Below are positions 1-13,284 of a stretch of 64,000 bases of DNA, in pieces (within the stretch, counting starts at the first letter, position 1; each line of letters begins with the position of its first letter). The notes beneath the pieces were generated by a model. The model saw only the letters and a program-made list of their open reading frames with translations. It did not search any database and was not told the DNA's origin. The DNA comes from Vicia villosa (lineage: Eukaryota > Streptophyta > Magnoliopsida > Fabales > Fabaceae). The translations under genes were made by a program, and so were the position numbers. The DNA lies in assembly GCF_029867415.1 (NCBI RefSeq), contig NC_081183.1, positions 60,772,336-60,836,335 of the forward strand, given 5' to 3'.

Positions 1-2
1 CG

Positions 3-665
3 CATGTACCACAAGATATTTCCGTCAATCAATTTGAGAATTGTATCGCAAGCCTGACGACAGACAATTATCTTGGGTTTTCTGATGCTGAGTTGATTCC
101 CGCTGGAAAGAATCACAATAAGGCCCTGCACATCACCATTGAATGTAGGGGCACCACTATAGCCCATGTACTAGTTGATAATGGTTCATCTCTGAACGTG
201 CTACCCAAGATGGTGCTGGACAAACTCAACCCCGAAGGAATTGTGTTGAAACCTAGTGACGTGATAGTAAAGGCTTTCGATGGTTCGAAGAGTACGGTAT
301 ACGGAGAAGTTAAGCTTCCGATTTGAGTGGGTTCTCAGACTTTTAACACTATATTCTATGTGATGGACATCCATCCCGCTTACTCCTGTCTGCTTGGGCG
401 CCCTTGGATACATGGGGAAAATGCTGTGACTTCAACCCTTTACCAAAAGCTGAAATATCCGGTGAAAGGCAAGATTGTTACCGTGCACGGAGAGGAAGAA
501 TATGTGGTGAGCTATGTAAACGATTCCAAGTATCTTGAGGTGGATGATGAATTTATTGAAACTCCCTGCCAGACTTTTGAATTGGTTCCTCAGGCTGTCT
601 CTGCCGCCAAACATTTCCCCAATGTTCCTAAAGTCATCAGAATCCCTCCAACAATGGCTTCATAG
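3..665 (+). pseudogene. Ogre-type gag-pro, 3' fragment with aspartic protease domain
   Basis: The reading frame is open from the window edge and holds the C-terminal part of a Ty3/gypsy Ogre-type gag-protease. It aligns by eye with the intact protease of the Ogre at 23440-23870: NHNKALHI, VLVDNGSSLNVLPK, VKAFDGS, AYSCLLGRPWIHG and AVTSTLYQKLKY all have direct counterparts. It is broken in two ways. An in-frame TGA lies at 324-326, just after the GEVKLPI motif. The catalytic triad reads Asp-Asn-Gly where a retroviral-type protease has Asp-Thr/Ser-Gly. The frame ends at a TAG at 663-665, and no RT follows. The body of its element is therefore missing or was deleted before the LTR that starts at 989. 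Whether that LTR belongs to the same element is not proven. The family assignment is secure; function is lost. Confidence 0.88.
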
Positions 666-988
666 AATATATCATTTTGGATCAAACTACGTAAATAATT
701 TTATGTGTTGATCTCATCTTTTATATTCTTTTTTTCATCATGGTTTTGTTTTCAGTCTAGCTGGCAGATATTTTTTTGCTTGAGAGTGCATATTGTAGTT
801 GTTTTTATTCTTTGTCTCACACATTATTATTCTTGATATGTTTGAATCTTTTGATTTTTACAACAAGTGGCGCTCACAGTTGGGCAAGGAGTTTAATTTT
901 ACAAGTGACCACCATGGATTCTAAATGAAATATCAAATTTATGAAAAATGAAGATGCAAACAATCTTAATTTTATAAAGTGTGCAGAA
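666..988. other. AT-rich non-coding spacer, no gene seen
   Basis: No coding frame is supported here. A stretch at about 867-895 resembles the region just after an LTR, with a TGGCGC start and a GGGCAAGGAG run. It may be a decayed primer-binding site of another retroelement, but no LTR end is recognisable beside it. No clear polypurine tract precedes the LTR start at 989. Confidence 0.4.
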
Positions 989-2100
989 TGTCATACTCTA
1001 ATTTTTATCCCTAAGATTCTACCTATCATTCATTTGCATCCAATCAAGAATATAATCATGGTTCTCTTCCATCCCCTTGATCTTTGGATTTATCTTTTTT
1101 TGGAAGATCACCAAGTACCTTTTGTATTTCTTTTTGCATCTTTATTTTCTTATATTTTATCATCTAACTTTGCTAACCTTCATTCAAAACATAAAATATG
1201 TTTGTTTGTTGCTTTCCTTTTCTTATTGTGCAAGATATGGTTAGCAATCAAAGAGCAAGAGAGTGTTTAATGCCTAAAGAGTTTGTTTCATGTTCAAATA
1301 TGGTCAAAGGCTCAAAGCGACTTGGTTTGCGATTGAAGTTTTTTGAAAGATCAAACATGGTTTCCGAATTAGGGTTTTGCTCCCCCTAAATCAAAGTTAT
1401 GGTAAACTCTTTGTCAAATGACCTTTTCTTCAAGGCATGACCTATAGTGTTAGGAAATTTTCATGTCAAGCTTCATTCAACTTCATTTAATCAAGAGAAT
1501 GTCAAATTTGATGCATATTTTCACAAGTGATTCAAATTTGGTTCATGGTTTATTTCCTTACCATTTTTATGAATTTCTTAAGAAGTCATCAATATTAATC
1601 AAGGTTCGTTAAAGTTTCATTCATATGTTGTTTATTTTTTCATTAAGGAACCTTGGAATGCAAGTTATATGAAAATTTCTCAAGTTGGTACATGTTGGTT
1701 TGACCTAAAATCAAGTATCATGCACCATTTGGTCCAAAGATCATAACTTCCTCGATTTTTAACTTTTATGGGCGCTTCTTTGAGCCAAATGTCATTATTG
1801 ATGTCCTCTATAACTTTGCTTCAAGGGTCAAATATCAATTCATCCTCTGAGAATCTCAAATTTTAGATTGGATTTCAGGTCATTTGTGCACAAAACCAAG
1901 TTCATAACATGTTTGGCCTATTGTTAGACCTGATTTTCAGTGGCACGACCATAACTTTGCACACTTTACATTTTTCAACTCAAGCACTCTTTTAACTTGG
2001 TTCTTTTTGCATTTGATTCTACCTCATGAAAGGAACATTCGGCTCAAGAAAAATTAGAAAACCCATGAGGGAATTGGAATTGGATGAGGGAAAACTCAAG

Positions 2101-4405
2101 CACTATTATTTCCGTATTTATTTATTAGGTGTTTATTTTTATTAATTACTATTTATGTGATAATTAATTATTTGGTGTGTTTTGTGATTATATGAATATG
2201 TGTGGTATTTAAATAATTAAGTAGATGTGTGAAGATTAGTTAATACCTAGTAATGGGCCTAATTAATTAGAATGTGGAATTGGGTGGGTTAAGACCAACA
2301 AAAATAGAGATAGTAAGAGAGGTTATGTGAGAAAACCTAAGTTAGAAATAAAAGAAAGAAAGGAGGCTAGAAGAGAAGAGAAGAGAAAGAAAGGAAATTC
2401 TTGAAGAGGGAGGACTAGAGATTCCATCTAATTTAAGGTAAGGTTGTGAATCCATGTGATTATAATTGGATATAATTGGGTAATGTATGTGGGGTTAGAT
2501 TTGTATGATTTAGAATTGGGAGTTTACTATTTCATGATTTTGTCTTGAAATTAGTATGTTAGTCCATAAATTACATGAAATGTAACATGTTATGATGATT
2601 CTATATATGGTTCTATGAATGGTTATGTGAATAACATGTGATTTAGTGTATGTATGTTGAATTGGAGAAACCCTAACTTTAGAGATTATGTTAGAATCCA
2701 TGGAATCGATTGATGAATTATGTTTTGATGTTTATAATGGAATATATATGTTGTATATGTGATATAAACATGAAATTTGTGGTAAAATCTGAACTGGAAC
2801 TGATTTTAGATGAAAATGGGGAAAAAAGGGTTTATTGTCATCGCAGAAGCTTTTTTGAAGAAAACGCGGTGCACGCGTCGTGCGTTATAGGGCGCGTAGC
2901 GCGCTGCTGGAAAACACGCAAACCAAGTTACAAAACGTATCGCGCGTTGCGCGGGTGCTAGGGTGCGTAGCGCGGCCTGTACTGAAAAACAAAATATTTT
3001 ATTTTCTTGGATTGGCTTATGTATTTGCATGCTATTGATTTATGAATAATAATCATGAGTTTTGATTAATTATTTGGTATGTATAGAATGGTTTATTGAT
3101 GAATTCCTATGAAAAAATAATACTTGAAATGTGTATGTGTTTTAATGTGAATTGACGAATGAGGATGTAATACATGTTATACTATGTTTGAATACATGAG
3201 ATTGAATGATGTGAAGATGATGTATGCTAATTGATGCACTATTTGGGATTGAAGTCATGTTTGTGTATGTTGTGCAATGTTGGATGTGATATGCTTATAT
3301 ATTTTAAGAGGTTGCGATCGTCTTATTTGCATGAGTCTTGTATTGTTGCACACTTACACTAGTATGAGTCTTTAAAAGAGGCAATGTCGGGTAATCTTGT
3401 GAAGATTATTTGCTTGTCTTAAACCAAACGTTGAATGGGGTTTGAAAGCATAATACCGAATGGAGCTCTAGAGGTGGTTATCTAGTTCGAAAGATGGACA
3501 ATGGACTTGCCGAAAATGACAACGGAGGGATCCACGTGCATATCGCATTGAGTCACACTTGAGTCGCACGTGTCGGTGTGAATTGTTAATGTTGTGTAAT
3601 TTATGTGATATGATTGTGTGGAATGATGTTGTGGGTATGCATATATGTGAATCTTGGTGATGATGAGTGAACATAAACTTGTTGTGACATATGTTCGTGA
3701 TATGATAGATGGTTGTAGTAATTGAACATGATTACTTGATTTGAGATGTTATGTCGTATGAGATAAACATGTGATTTTTGATAAAGTAAATGTGATGCAT
3801 GTTTATATGAAGCGTGATGAATTCCGGGAATATATTGTTGTTGTGTTATGCATTTCCTATTATTATATTCATTTATAATGATTTGAATTCTCACCCTTCT
3901 GTTGGAATGATGTTCTATTGAAACATCACTCAGGTACTGAGGATAGTGGTGCTTCAGAGGAGTTTAAGCTTGGAAGGTTAGAACTCTTTTTGTGTGTACT
4001 AACTAGGTAGTCTTTTCGTGCTCTGGTCAATGTAACATATGTGATTTTGGGTTTATTATCTTTGACTTAATGTACATGAGATAATTGCTTTACTCTTATG
4101 TATTTTTCCTATTTGAATATGTTATGTTGCTGATAATTGGCCTTTGAGCCCGAGACATTGTGATATGGTGGATGATGTATAGGAATCATCTTAGTTTATC
4201 ATTTTATTGATGAGATAATTATTCCGTTGTGGCTTTGCATGCTTGCTTTGAATCTTCAATTCCGTGTTACTTGAATGTGAACATTGCATGGTAAAGTGTT
4301 GTTTGGCAAAAGTGTGTGTAATGCCCTCATGTGATGTATGCTTATTTACTTTAAATTATGCAAATGTACGCTTTATTTCAGTAGTATAGATTTGGGGGTG
4401 TTACA
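2101..4405 (+). mobile_element. Probable Tekay/Del-like solo LTR
   Basis: The segment ends at 4405 with GGGGGTGTTACA, the terminal motif of Tekay-like LTRs in this window. Its internal order matches the minus-strand element read on its own strand. First comes an AATGGGCCTAA block, then a purine-rich stretch ending in AAGGTAAG (about 2245-2445), then a CpG-rich patch, then CTCACCCTTCTGTTG and a GGATAGTGGTGCTTC region. Its length of about 2.3 kb agrees with the 2.24 kb LTRs of that element. The 5' end has lost a clean TGTAACACCC start, so the boundary at 2101 is approximate. The flanks TCAAG and CTAAG could be a decayed target duplication. No internal domain follows, hence a solo LTR. Confidence 0.55.
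2862..2976 (+). repeat. CpG-rich GCGCGTAGCGCG-type repeats in LTR
   Basis: A local island of CpG inside an AT-rich LTR, with three imperfect copies of a GCGYGTWGCGCG-like palindromic unit near 2889, 2939 and 2963. The minus-strand Tekay-like LTRs carry a different CpG-rich unit (GTCGACGCAT) at the corresponding place. Confidence 0.6.
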
Positions 4406-4637
4406 CTAAGTATGAACATGGTGACTCAAACTCGGCATTTTGGGGCATGACCTGAAGTGGAAAACACATGAAACTTAACTTGGGACCACTCTCACATGTG
4501 CAAACTTATTTGGCTTGATCAAACGCCTCTCACCAAGTGAAAAACGACCTATAATTCCTTAGAAACCATACATTCCATGCTCACTTTCACACGTTTGGGG
4601 TCTGATTTTGCACGCACCATGAGTTCATTTACTTTCC

Positions 4638-4645
4638 TATAAATA
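4638..4645 (+). promoter_or_regulatory. TATA box of the old LTR
   Basis: TATAAATA followed by GAGCATCATT. Its context matches the TATA of the intact Ogre LTR (CCTATAAATAGAGG at 14857) and suggests a start of transcription about 30 bp downstream. The inference rests on motif and position only. Confidence 0.55.
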
Positions 4646-6570
4646 GAGCATCATTTCTCCTTCATTTTCAAGTTTGAAAAGCCCCGGAAACTCTGTATAA
4701 ATCTCAACCCGATACCTCTAAAAACCATAAGTTGGTTATTCAATTCAAGCTTATTTTAACTTCAATTCTCCACCCAAAAAACTTCATCGACATCATCTGA
4801 AGCTACTTGATGCATTACAGAAGTTTGAAACACCTTGCAAGCATCTACTCCATTTCACCATTTCCAGACCTTGAAGCTCTACTTTTAAAAGGTATATACA
4901 AGTTACTTCACAGCAAAAGCAAGTTACCACTCTTTTCATCTTGGGTCACTAATTCAAAACCCTCTCTTACTTATCATTTAATATAACTTTGAAGAACTAG
5001 AGTTCTTCGTGTTTTCTACAAAATTCTCTTTCTTGGAGTGAATCAATGGCTCAAATACAGATAGACATGAACGATGATGTTAGTGGAAGCTAAAACATGT
5101 GTTGTTTAAGCTTAAAACAAGTTGATGAACCTGCAAAATCAATTGGACGGAGGTTGAAGATGAAGGTTTGTGCGCGTTTGAGTGGGAAATTCAAATTTCC
5201 CAACCAATCAGATAGTGCCACGCCTTCCCTAGCCGTTGTAATTTAATTTCTTTTTCTTTTTAATTCACTTATTTTCCTTTTCTTTCAAAATTAATTAAAA
5301 ATAATTCTTAAATGATTTTTAATTCCCTCTTTTTTTCATAACTCACAATAATTATTTTCTACCACATATGTTTTTTTTTTTCAGAATTTTAAATTTTTTT
5401 TAGCTTTTTTTTATTTTATTTTTAATTTATTTCAAACATTTTTTTTTAATCATTTTCAAACATTTTTAAGTCAAACGGTTGAGACCAAATTGTTTGGAAT
5501 ATTTATGACTTTTTCCAAATTTTGGGGGATTTTATTTGATGATTTGCTATTTCTTGTAAAATTTTCTTTTTATTTTAAAACCTTTTAAAATTCTTTTATA
5601 TTTGTTTTTAATTTGTTTCTCTCACCCTTTTGGTTTGACTTTTTGTTGAATTGCATCATGATAAGGTGATTGATATTTTATCAAGTTCAAAAGTCCTTTG
5701 GATGATACTTTGATTGAATAAACCTTCATTATTTCAAACTTATCATTAAATGATCATCTGGATCATTTTCGGTACTTTGGATTGATGATAGGTCTATCTC
5801 ATTGTGTCATTAAGAAAAGTGAGTGAACTTGATGATGAATGAACCCTTGGTATGTTTCCAATTTGGTTGACCCCACTTTTCCTTCTCCTTCTATTTCTTT
5901 TTGTTTGTTTTGACTTGTGCTACATTATTTTAGGAGAATGATTTTTATCATTTCTATAACATGTATGGCACATAAATTGCTATTGGTCGGTCTCATATAG
6001 GTGCTAGTTATATATAAGTACACTTATGATTGCTTAACATAGCGCTAAATTGTCCCGGTTCGGTTGATATATCAATAACACTTACATTGACTTATAAATG
6101 TGCTAACATTATTTTTATGCGCCTTACATTATGCCATTTACATTCATATCATTTTAATATTTGTCATTATGTTTATGCTTATTGTCTTTATTGCTTTCTT
6201 TTTGCTTTATTCAAAAGACCAAAAACATTAATAAAGACAAAACCCTAAAAAAAATCATGTGGGCTTGTTGTTATTATCCCATGCTTGAGGAGTGTTTGGA
6301 CTTTGGACTTAGGATAGTATTTCCCTTGCCTGGAGATTGTTGTATCTAAGACCTTGAGAATTCATCTGGACCTTGGACTTTCAAATCAAGACTTAGCCTT
6401 GCTCTGACAAACTTTTGATCTTGAGCTTGGGATTCATTCGTTGCTTTGTCATCCTAATGTTCATTTGATGCTTTGTGGTCTTGAAACTTCATCTGCTTGC
6501 TTAAGGATTTATCTGATCATATGATCCAAAGGGAAAGGAATGCCCATTTTGACCAATGTCAAATGCTTGC

Positions 6571-8809
6571 TGTAACACCCTTCTAAACCCCGCGGAAATA
6601 ATCATATAATTCAGAGTAAACATGAAATACAAGGGTATCACAATTACTTTAATATAAAATACCATAGTCAATTGTCATGCCACACGAGGAACAATTTAAC
6701 ATAAAACACAATTCATGTTCAACACAGCGGATTATAATTCATAACATTGCATATTCATCATCCATGCAAGTTACTCCAATACAATTATAAAACAACAAAA
6801 CCAACAGAGTAATTCGTCTCTAAACTAACGTTCCCCAGTGTTACAATCAGAGCATGACCGACACGACTCATGGATAAACTCTAAGAGCTATCCTCACCGA
6901 ATCAGCTAAGCTGCTACTCCTCAATCTGAAAAACAGTGAGTTTCATTAACAATTAATAAGCATTATATAATTTTTGGCAACAAAGTATCATAGCTTATAA
7001 TTCACCCAATCTTACATGCATTCAGATATCCAGGTTATCGAGCATCGTCATACTTACCATGTCTACATACAATGCATCAATTCAGCAATATTAGCCATCG
7101 GCCCACAACTCATCATTACATCAATCATCAAGTTATATTAACAACAACTCCTTAATACATCAATCATATATACACACGAAGACATAACATTGGATCTCAC
7201 CCAATCATATTATGATCAGTGCATATGATTCAACTGACACTATGCATGTGGTACCAAAATTCGTGAATCATATTCACAGGACTTCTCTCTATGATACTGC
7301 CCTTCAAGTCGCCCACACCCCACATTGGCACACGACTAACCTCATCGCTCACACCCCCATGGGCACACGATGACTGCTTACTAATCTCCGCACGATGGGA
7401 ATTAGCCACCAACGATCCACTTATCAATGGGATCCAATGCAAATGATTTATGAATGAATGCACACATATCACATACTTATATCATCACTGATCCGATACT
7501 TAACATTGTCTCATTTCATCTCACCAATATCATCACAAACAAGTATGTACATGTCCAAGCATCATTCAATCATTCACATACGTTCACCACAATCAACATA
7601 TTAATATTAACAGCATATTAATATTCACAAATCATCAATCATCACCACAATCATACATTGTTACATCTATCATCATTGCACACAATGTAATAAATTGCCA
7701 AAACAACCCAACAGTATAATCACGAAACATGCATCATCTACGACATGTTATATACCAACAGCACTCAATGGATATCATAGTCCAATCACCAACACAAATA
7801 CATGCATCAAATAGTCATTCACAATTAATACTATTCACAATCACATAACGTATTTTCATCACACAACACATTGTCATATATATATAAGTGCATATACATA
7901 TACAATATTTCAATTCATCAAAACAATTAAATTGAGTTTTAAAAATAAAGTCGGCCACTGCCCATTTTATCACTTTATCAAATAAAACATCTAATTAGCT
8001 TCGCAACGCCCAAAACGGCACCTAAATCAGACAACCGGATAAAAAGTTCTGACCTTCAGAATATTTTTCAAAAATTGCATGCAGTGAGTCGACGCATAGC
8101 TTCCTTCAGGTCGACGCATAGCACTTCTACCACTCTCGGGTAAGCGCACGCTGACACTATAGGTCGACGCATACTGATACTCAAGTCGACGCAACTGACA
8201 CTTAGGTCGACGCATGCTGCGTTTTATGCAGAATTTTACTGCAATTCATACCTCCTTCTTCTCCCAATTCCAATCCAATCACACCATAATCATTCCCACA
8301 TCAAAACATCATCAAATAACATAATATACTACAATTATAAAACATTTTAGAGGTCATCTAACATCAAACATTCATCAATTTCATCAAATTCATCAAAATT
8401 ATCAAAACCTAACAATTCAATGCAAAGCATCATAATTGAATCAAACCACAAGATATTCAATCCTATCACCTAGAATCACATAATACTTAGTAATAGGAAG
8501 AATCCCCCCTTACCTTAGGTTTGATCTTCAGTCTTCCCCTCTCCAAAGCTCTTTAGTTATTTTCACGTTCTTTCTCTTTTCCCAATTGCTGTAACCCTCC
8601 TATTCCACAATTTCCTTCTATTTTATGAGGAATGGAATAACTTTGGTTAATGGGCCTAACAAGTTAACACCTCCCTTTCCCACTAACCACAACACAGCCC
8701 AATAACTATTTTCCAATATTTCTCAATATTCCTCATAAAATCAATTATTCCAATTAAATAATTTTCCTACTTAAATTAAATGATTAGAAATAATTTTCGG
8801 GGTGTTACA
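6571..8809 (-). repeat. Left LTR (3' LTR in element sense) of the Tekay-like element
   Basis: This 2,239-bp LTR runs from TGTAACACCC to GGGGTGTTACA and is uninterrupted. It pairs along its whole length with the right LTR (12137-13284 plus 35772-36875). A block around 8510-8690 read on the minus strand gives the AATGGGCC motif and purine-rich leader also seen in the solo LTR at 2101-4405. Short arrays of GTCGACGCAT lie at 8088-8216. Confidence 0.88.
8088..8216 (-). repeat. GTCGACGCAT repeat cluster in LTR
   Basis: Five copies of AGTCGACGCA or GGTCGACGCA occur within 130 bp, spaced 20 to 60 bp apart, in DNA otherwise poor in CpG. The right LTR carries the same cluster at about 36153-36283, with one copy changed from GTCGACGCA to GTTGACGCA. 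That is a C-to-T change at a CpG, as expected from methylcytosine deamination. Confidence 0.75.
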
Positions 8810-8827
8810 ACTCTCCCCCACTAAAAG
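8810..8827 (-). other. Polypurine tract of the Tekay-like element
   Basis: Read on the minus strand this is CTTTTAGTGGGGGAGAGT, directly abutting the LTR start TGTAACACCC. It has the position and composition of a plus-strand primer, and it confirms the minus orientation. Confidence 0.8.
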
Positions 8828-9999
8828 AGTTTTCGTCCTCGAAAACATACCTCAGGTGAAAGTTCCGGATAAGAGTCCTTCATCCGACTCTCCCGTTCCC
8901 AGTTAATACTTTCTTAGTCGAACCTCAAAATTCATCTAACATAACCAACGTAAGCATGTCTCATGCATTCAATCTCAACTCTTATGTCGCATTTGACCAT
9001 CCCAAGGTATACCACTCGCTATATCTCCAAAGGTTAACGACAATGAAACGTCGAGGTGCGATCCATACAATACGCTCAATAACTGAATAATACAATTACA
9101 CAATCCATGGTATGATCACAACTGATCAGCACTGCAGTAATGGATTCCATCTACCCACATACCAACCGTAGACACACTCTTCCATCTGAGCGATAAAGTA
9201 ATACTTACACTTTTCACCGATCGCTTCCTTCAAGAACTCAATAGTAATATTCCCATATCATCGAAGTTCCACTATCTGACTCCCCTTAAGTCACACCAGT
9301 AATCATCCAACACATTTACATTCCGCTTTTGCTGCACTATTCTGATTACTCGTTACAACCATCATTACCAATTATATTTCTGAGTTTTACCCAATTATGG
9401 CTCTCTCTACTTATTCATTCAAGAATCATTCTTTACCATCCATGGTACTAACCACTTAGTAATACTTACACTTACTCAAAACAAATTCCTGAGTTACTAC
9501 ATCTATTAAAACATTCCCACCATCAGAACGAGTACACACAAGTAGTTATAATTACACTCATCAGCCTCAATATACCATTGCTTACAAAATAGCTCAACTG
9601 AGTCCCGCTCTCTACTAAGAATTAAATCAACTTCTTCCTTCGTAGAGTATAATTCCTCATTATGTTTGGAAATTTACATAACACCTTACAACAGCACAAA
9701 TTATTATAGCATCATATAGCATCAACTCATCGTCTTAACTTCGCCAAATACATACTCGTTAACTACGTACAACCACAATCACATACTTATTACCTCGCCA
9801 ATAACTCAAAAGAATTCTAATTCTCCGGCTTAGTATTCATCACATCTTATACCATTAAGGTAACAACAACTTCATCCCATCCATATGATTTCGTCTACTA
9901 TCAACAAGAGATTAAGGATGATCAAGTCCTCAATTTGTCAATAGATAGCCGACAACCATATTTAAGCATAAACTATCGTTACTACATAATAGTGTCCTT

Positions 10000-10690
10000 T
10001 CTGAGTTTGCACTCAAACTCATTAACATCGTCATAGTCCAATAATTCACTACGTTGTCTTCTTCTAGAATATTCTTTCAAAGCTCCAAAAACATCAAAAA
10101 CACAAACCCGATCACCAAACCACATTATACTATGCTCGTCGATTCTGAATTCACCGCCTTTACCTCTGTAATTAAAGTCATCTTATCGATCAACTCAACA
10201 TCAGTTGTCTGACCTCCTCTAATCTCGTCAAGAATACCACTAGTCAGCTTTAGCATACCCAACCTAACACTATTAGGAATACCTTTGCATACCAACTCAA
10301 ATCTCGGAATTGTTCAATCAAATCCAATTCTCGCACCATTAGCATAGGCACGTGTAAGGACTTCCTGCTTAACGCATCAGCAACTACGTTCGCTGTACTC
10401 GGATGGTAATTCAGTTCAAAATCATAATCTAACAAAACTCTAACCACCTTTGTTGCCTCATATTAAGCCCTTTCTGATCAAAGAGGTACCTCAGACCCTT
10501 ATGATCACTAAACACTTCGAATCTTGAACCAGATAAATAATGTCACTGCAAATTCAAAACAAAACCCCGGCTGCCACCTCTAAATCATGAGTCGGATAAT
10601 TCCTTTCATGCACTTTGAGTTGTCTCGACGCATAAGCTACTACTTGCTGACTTTGCATCAATACACCACTCAACCCCATCAGTGACGCAT
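10000..10690 (-). pseudogene. Tekay-like pol remnant (RNase H and start of integrase region)
   Basis: On the minus strand, 10690 to about 10450 encodes recognisable RNase H motifs: [33 protein letters not shown] second open piece (10447-10250) contains YDFELNYHPSTANVVADALS, the end of the RNase H domain in Tekay/Del chromoviruses. Further along (about 10250-10050) come ILDEIRGGQ and FRIDEHSIMWFGDRVCV, matching the linker before integrase in that clade. The pieces are separated by stops and frame changes, so this is a dead copy. No RT motif was recognised upstream and no integrase core downstream. The clade call rests on these motifs and on the initiator-Met primer site. Confidence 0.82.
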
Positions 10691-12120
10691 CACAAATACG
10701 ACTTCAACCATTCTAAAGTTTAATTCACCTTTTCTTCTAATTCAATCCTCACTAAGATCCATCGGCACTCAAATCATCTTTATTACCGAACATCTCCACT
10801 TATTCATCAACAACATGTTCTACTCAACTTCGTTTAAAACAATCGCGGTAGTTGGCATTCCTATCCAACAAATTTCATGTTTCCTTAACTGACCTCAGAA
10901 TCTCTCCTCATAGGAACACTCTACTGTATTTATAACTCTCCCATAAGGTAGAATATAACCTCTCCTCCTCGTAGGTTCAAACGGCACACTAATCCGACGC
11001 TCGGAACTCAAGATATGAATTTTCCAACGTCGTCTGAAATGCTACATCGACATCATGCAGCGACACTCTATACGATATCTCCAAAACATCTCGAATACCA
11101 CATTCAATTCCTAAAATTGCTTCTCAAAAAACATTTTAATTATCCTTCAATCCGTCCAACTCTGACACTGACATCCCTTGCAGTACCAATAAACAAGTCT
11201 AGTTCTAAGAACAAGTGTGACCGCAACTTCACCTCTTTCCAACATCATCCTGTCACAATTAAATATGTTACATCTGCTGCAACCATTTTTATAACCAAGT
11301 TCATCTCGTTAGCTTTCCTACGCTTCAAACGGAACTCAAATCGGATGTCCAGAACTCCAGTTATGAATTTTCGAAGTTTCATAATGATTCAGCAATTTTC
11401 CTGCGTTTTGCTTACGGAAATTCCGCTCCAACACTTATCCTCTTCAAATAAGTCACATTCCAAACAGCCCTTTATCATATCTCTTCGCATCCAAACTTCT
11501 TATAACTCGAGCAACACATCCCATCGCCGAAGTTCGATTTCTGCAACATCACGAAACCAAATTCATGTACGCCATCATCAACCTTCTTATCCTCGAGATC
11601 ATACTCGTCTCTTCGCATTACTCGTGCTTCAAAATTTTCTCAACATCGATAACCTCTACCATCATCTCAATTACTTACTAGTAATCCTACGGCAAGGTCT
11701 ACGATAATACTTCCTTTAATCACCGCTTCAACAGCGACCTTTTACATAGGGCTACTCACACGACAACATCACAGTCCATCAGTAGAACTTGAAGCGTCAC
11801 AACTTCAAAAATCCATTTTCCTGAAATAACCATCATCTACTCCGAGACACTCCAACTGAAATAACAACCACAGTCTATCGCCCATGTCACCTTCACTTCA
11901 GAAAACACTAACCCCACACTCTTGTACTAATGCACTCCGCATCACGCTAACATCTTGCATCTGAGAAATATCCGAGAAGCATAGCTTCTCCCCCACTAGT
12001 TTCAATCCCACTTCTGCAGGCAAACAGTTAGAACATACTGAGCACCGACAGTGTTTCACACACATGTCGCATACCGAAAGGAAAAATTAACAACAAGACT
12101 CTGGTCACACGACCGACTAT
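10691..12120. other. Internal region of the Tekay-like element, no gene recognised
   Basis: This should correspond to leader, gag, protease and RT but is too short and too decayed to show them. A 230-codon open frame at 11015-11707 on the + strand lies opposite to the element. It is rich in Ser, His, Thr and Asn, has no recognisable domain, and looks like a chance frame. Confidence 0.5.
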
Positions 12121-12132
12121 GCTCTAATACCA
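12121..12132 (-). promoter_or_regulatory. Primer-binding site of the Tekay-like element (initiator tRNA-Met)
   Basis: On the minus strand this reads TGGTATTAGAGC, four bases after the LTR end. It is the complement of the plant initiator tRNA-Met 3' end (TGGTATCAGAGC) with one C-to-T change. Confidence 0.85.
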
Positions 12133-13279
12133 CTATTGTAACACCCTTCTAAACCCCGCGGAAATAATCATATAATTCAGAGTAAACATGAAATACAAGG
12201 GTATCACAATTACTTTAATATAAAATACCATAGTCAATTGTCATGCCACACGAGGAACAATTTAACATAAAACACAATTCATGTTCAACACAGCGGATTA
12301 TAATTCATAACATTGCATATTCATCATCCATGCAAGTTACTCCAATACAATAATAAAACAACAAAACCAACAGAGTAATTCGTCTCTAAACTAATGTTCC
12401 CTAGTGTTACAATCAGAGCATGACCGACACGACTCATGGATGAACTCTAAGAGCTATCCTCACCGAATCAGCTAAGCCGCTACTCCTCAATCTGAAAAGC
12501 AACATGTAAGGGTGAGTTTCATTCACAATTAATAAGCATTATATAATTTTTGGCAACAAAATATCATAGCTTATAATTCACCCAATCTTACATGCATTCA
12601 GATATCCAGGTTATCGAACATCGTCATACTTACCATGTCTACATACAATGCATCAATTCAGCAATATTGGCCATCGGCCCACAACTCATCATTACATCAA
12701 TCATCAAGTTATATTAACAACAACTCCTTAATACATCAATCATATATACACACGAAGACATAACACTGGATTTCACCCAATCATATAATGATCAGTGCAT
12801 ATGATTCAACTGACACTATGCATGTGGTACCAAAATTCGTGAATCACATTCACAGGACTTCTCTATATGATACTGCCCTTCGAGTCGCCCACACCCCACA
12901 TGGACACACGACTAACCTCATCGCTCACACCCCTATGGGCACACGATGACTGCTTACTAATCTCCGCACAATGGGAATTAGCCACCAACGATCCACTTAT
13001 CAACGGGATCCAATGCAAATTATTTATGAATGAATGCACACATATCACATACTTATATCATCACCGATCCGATGCTTAACATCGTCTCATTTCATCTCAC
13101 CAATATAATCACAAACAAGTATGTACATGTCCAAGCATCATTCAATCATTCACATACGTTCACCACAATCAACATATTAATATTAAAAGCATATTAATAT
13201 TCACAAATCATTAATCATCACCACAATCATACATTGTTACATCTATCATCATTGCACACAATGTAATAAATTGCCAAAA

Positions 13280-13284
13280 CAATC
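13280..13284. repeat. Target site duplication of the Ogre, left copy
   Basis: CAATC, identical to 35767-35771. The uninterrupted paralogous LTR reads CAACC here, so the pre-insertion site is visible. Confidence 0.93.

Noticed and set aside
11015..11707. 230-codon open frame on the + strand
   Set aside because: It lies antisense inside a minus-strand Tekay-like element, is dominated by Ser, His, Thr and Asn from AT-rich DNA, and shows no domain.
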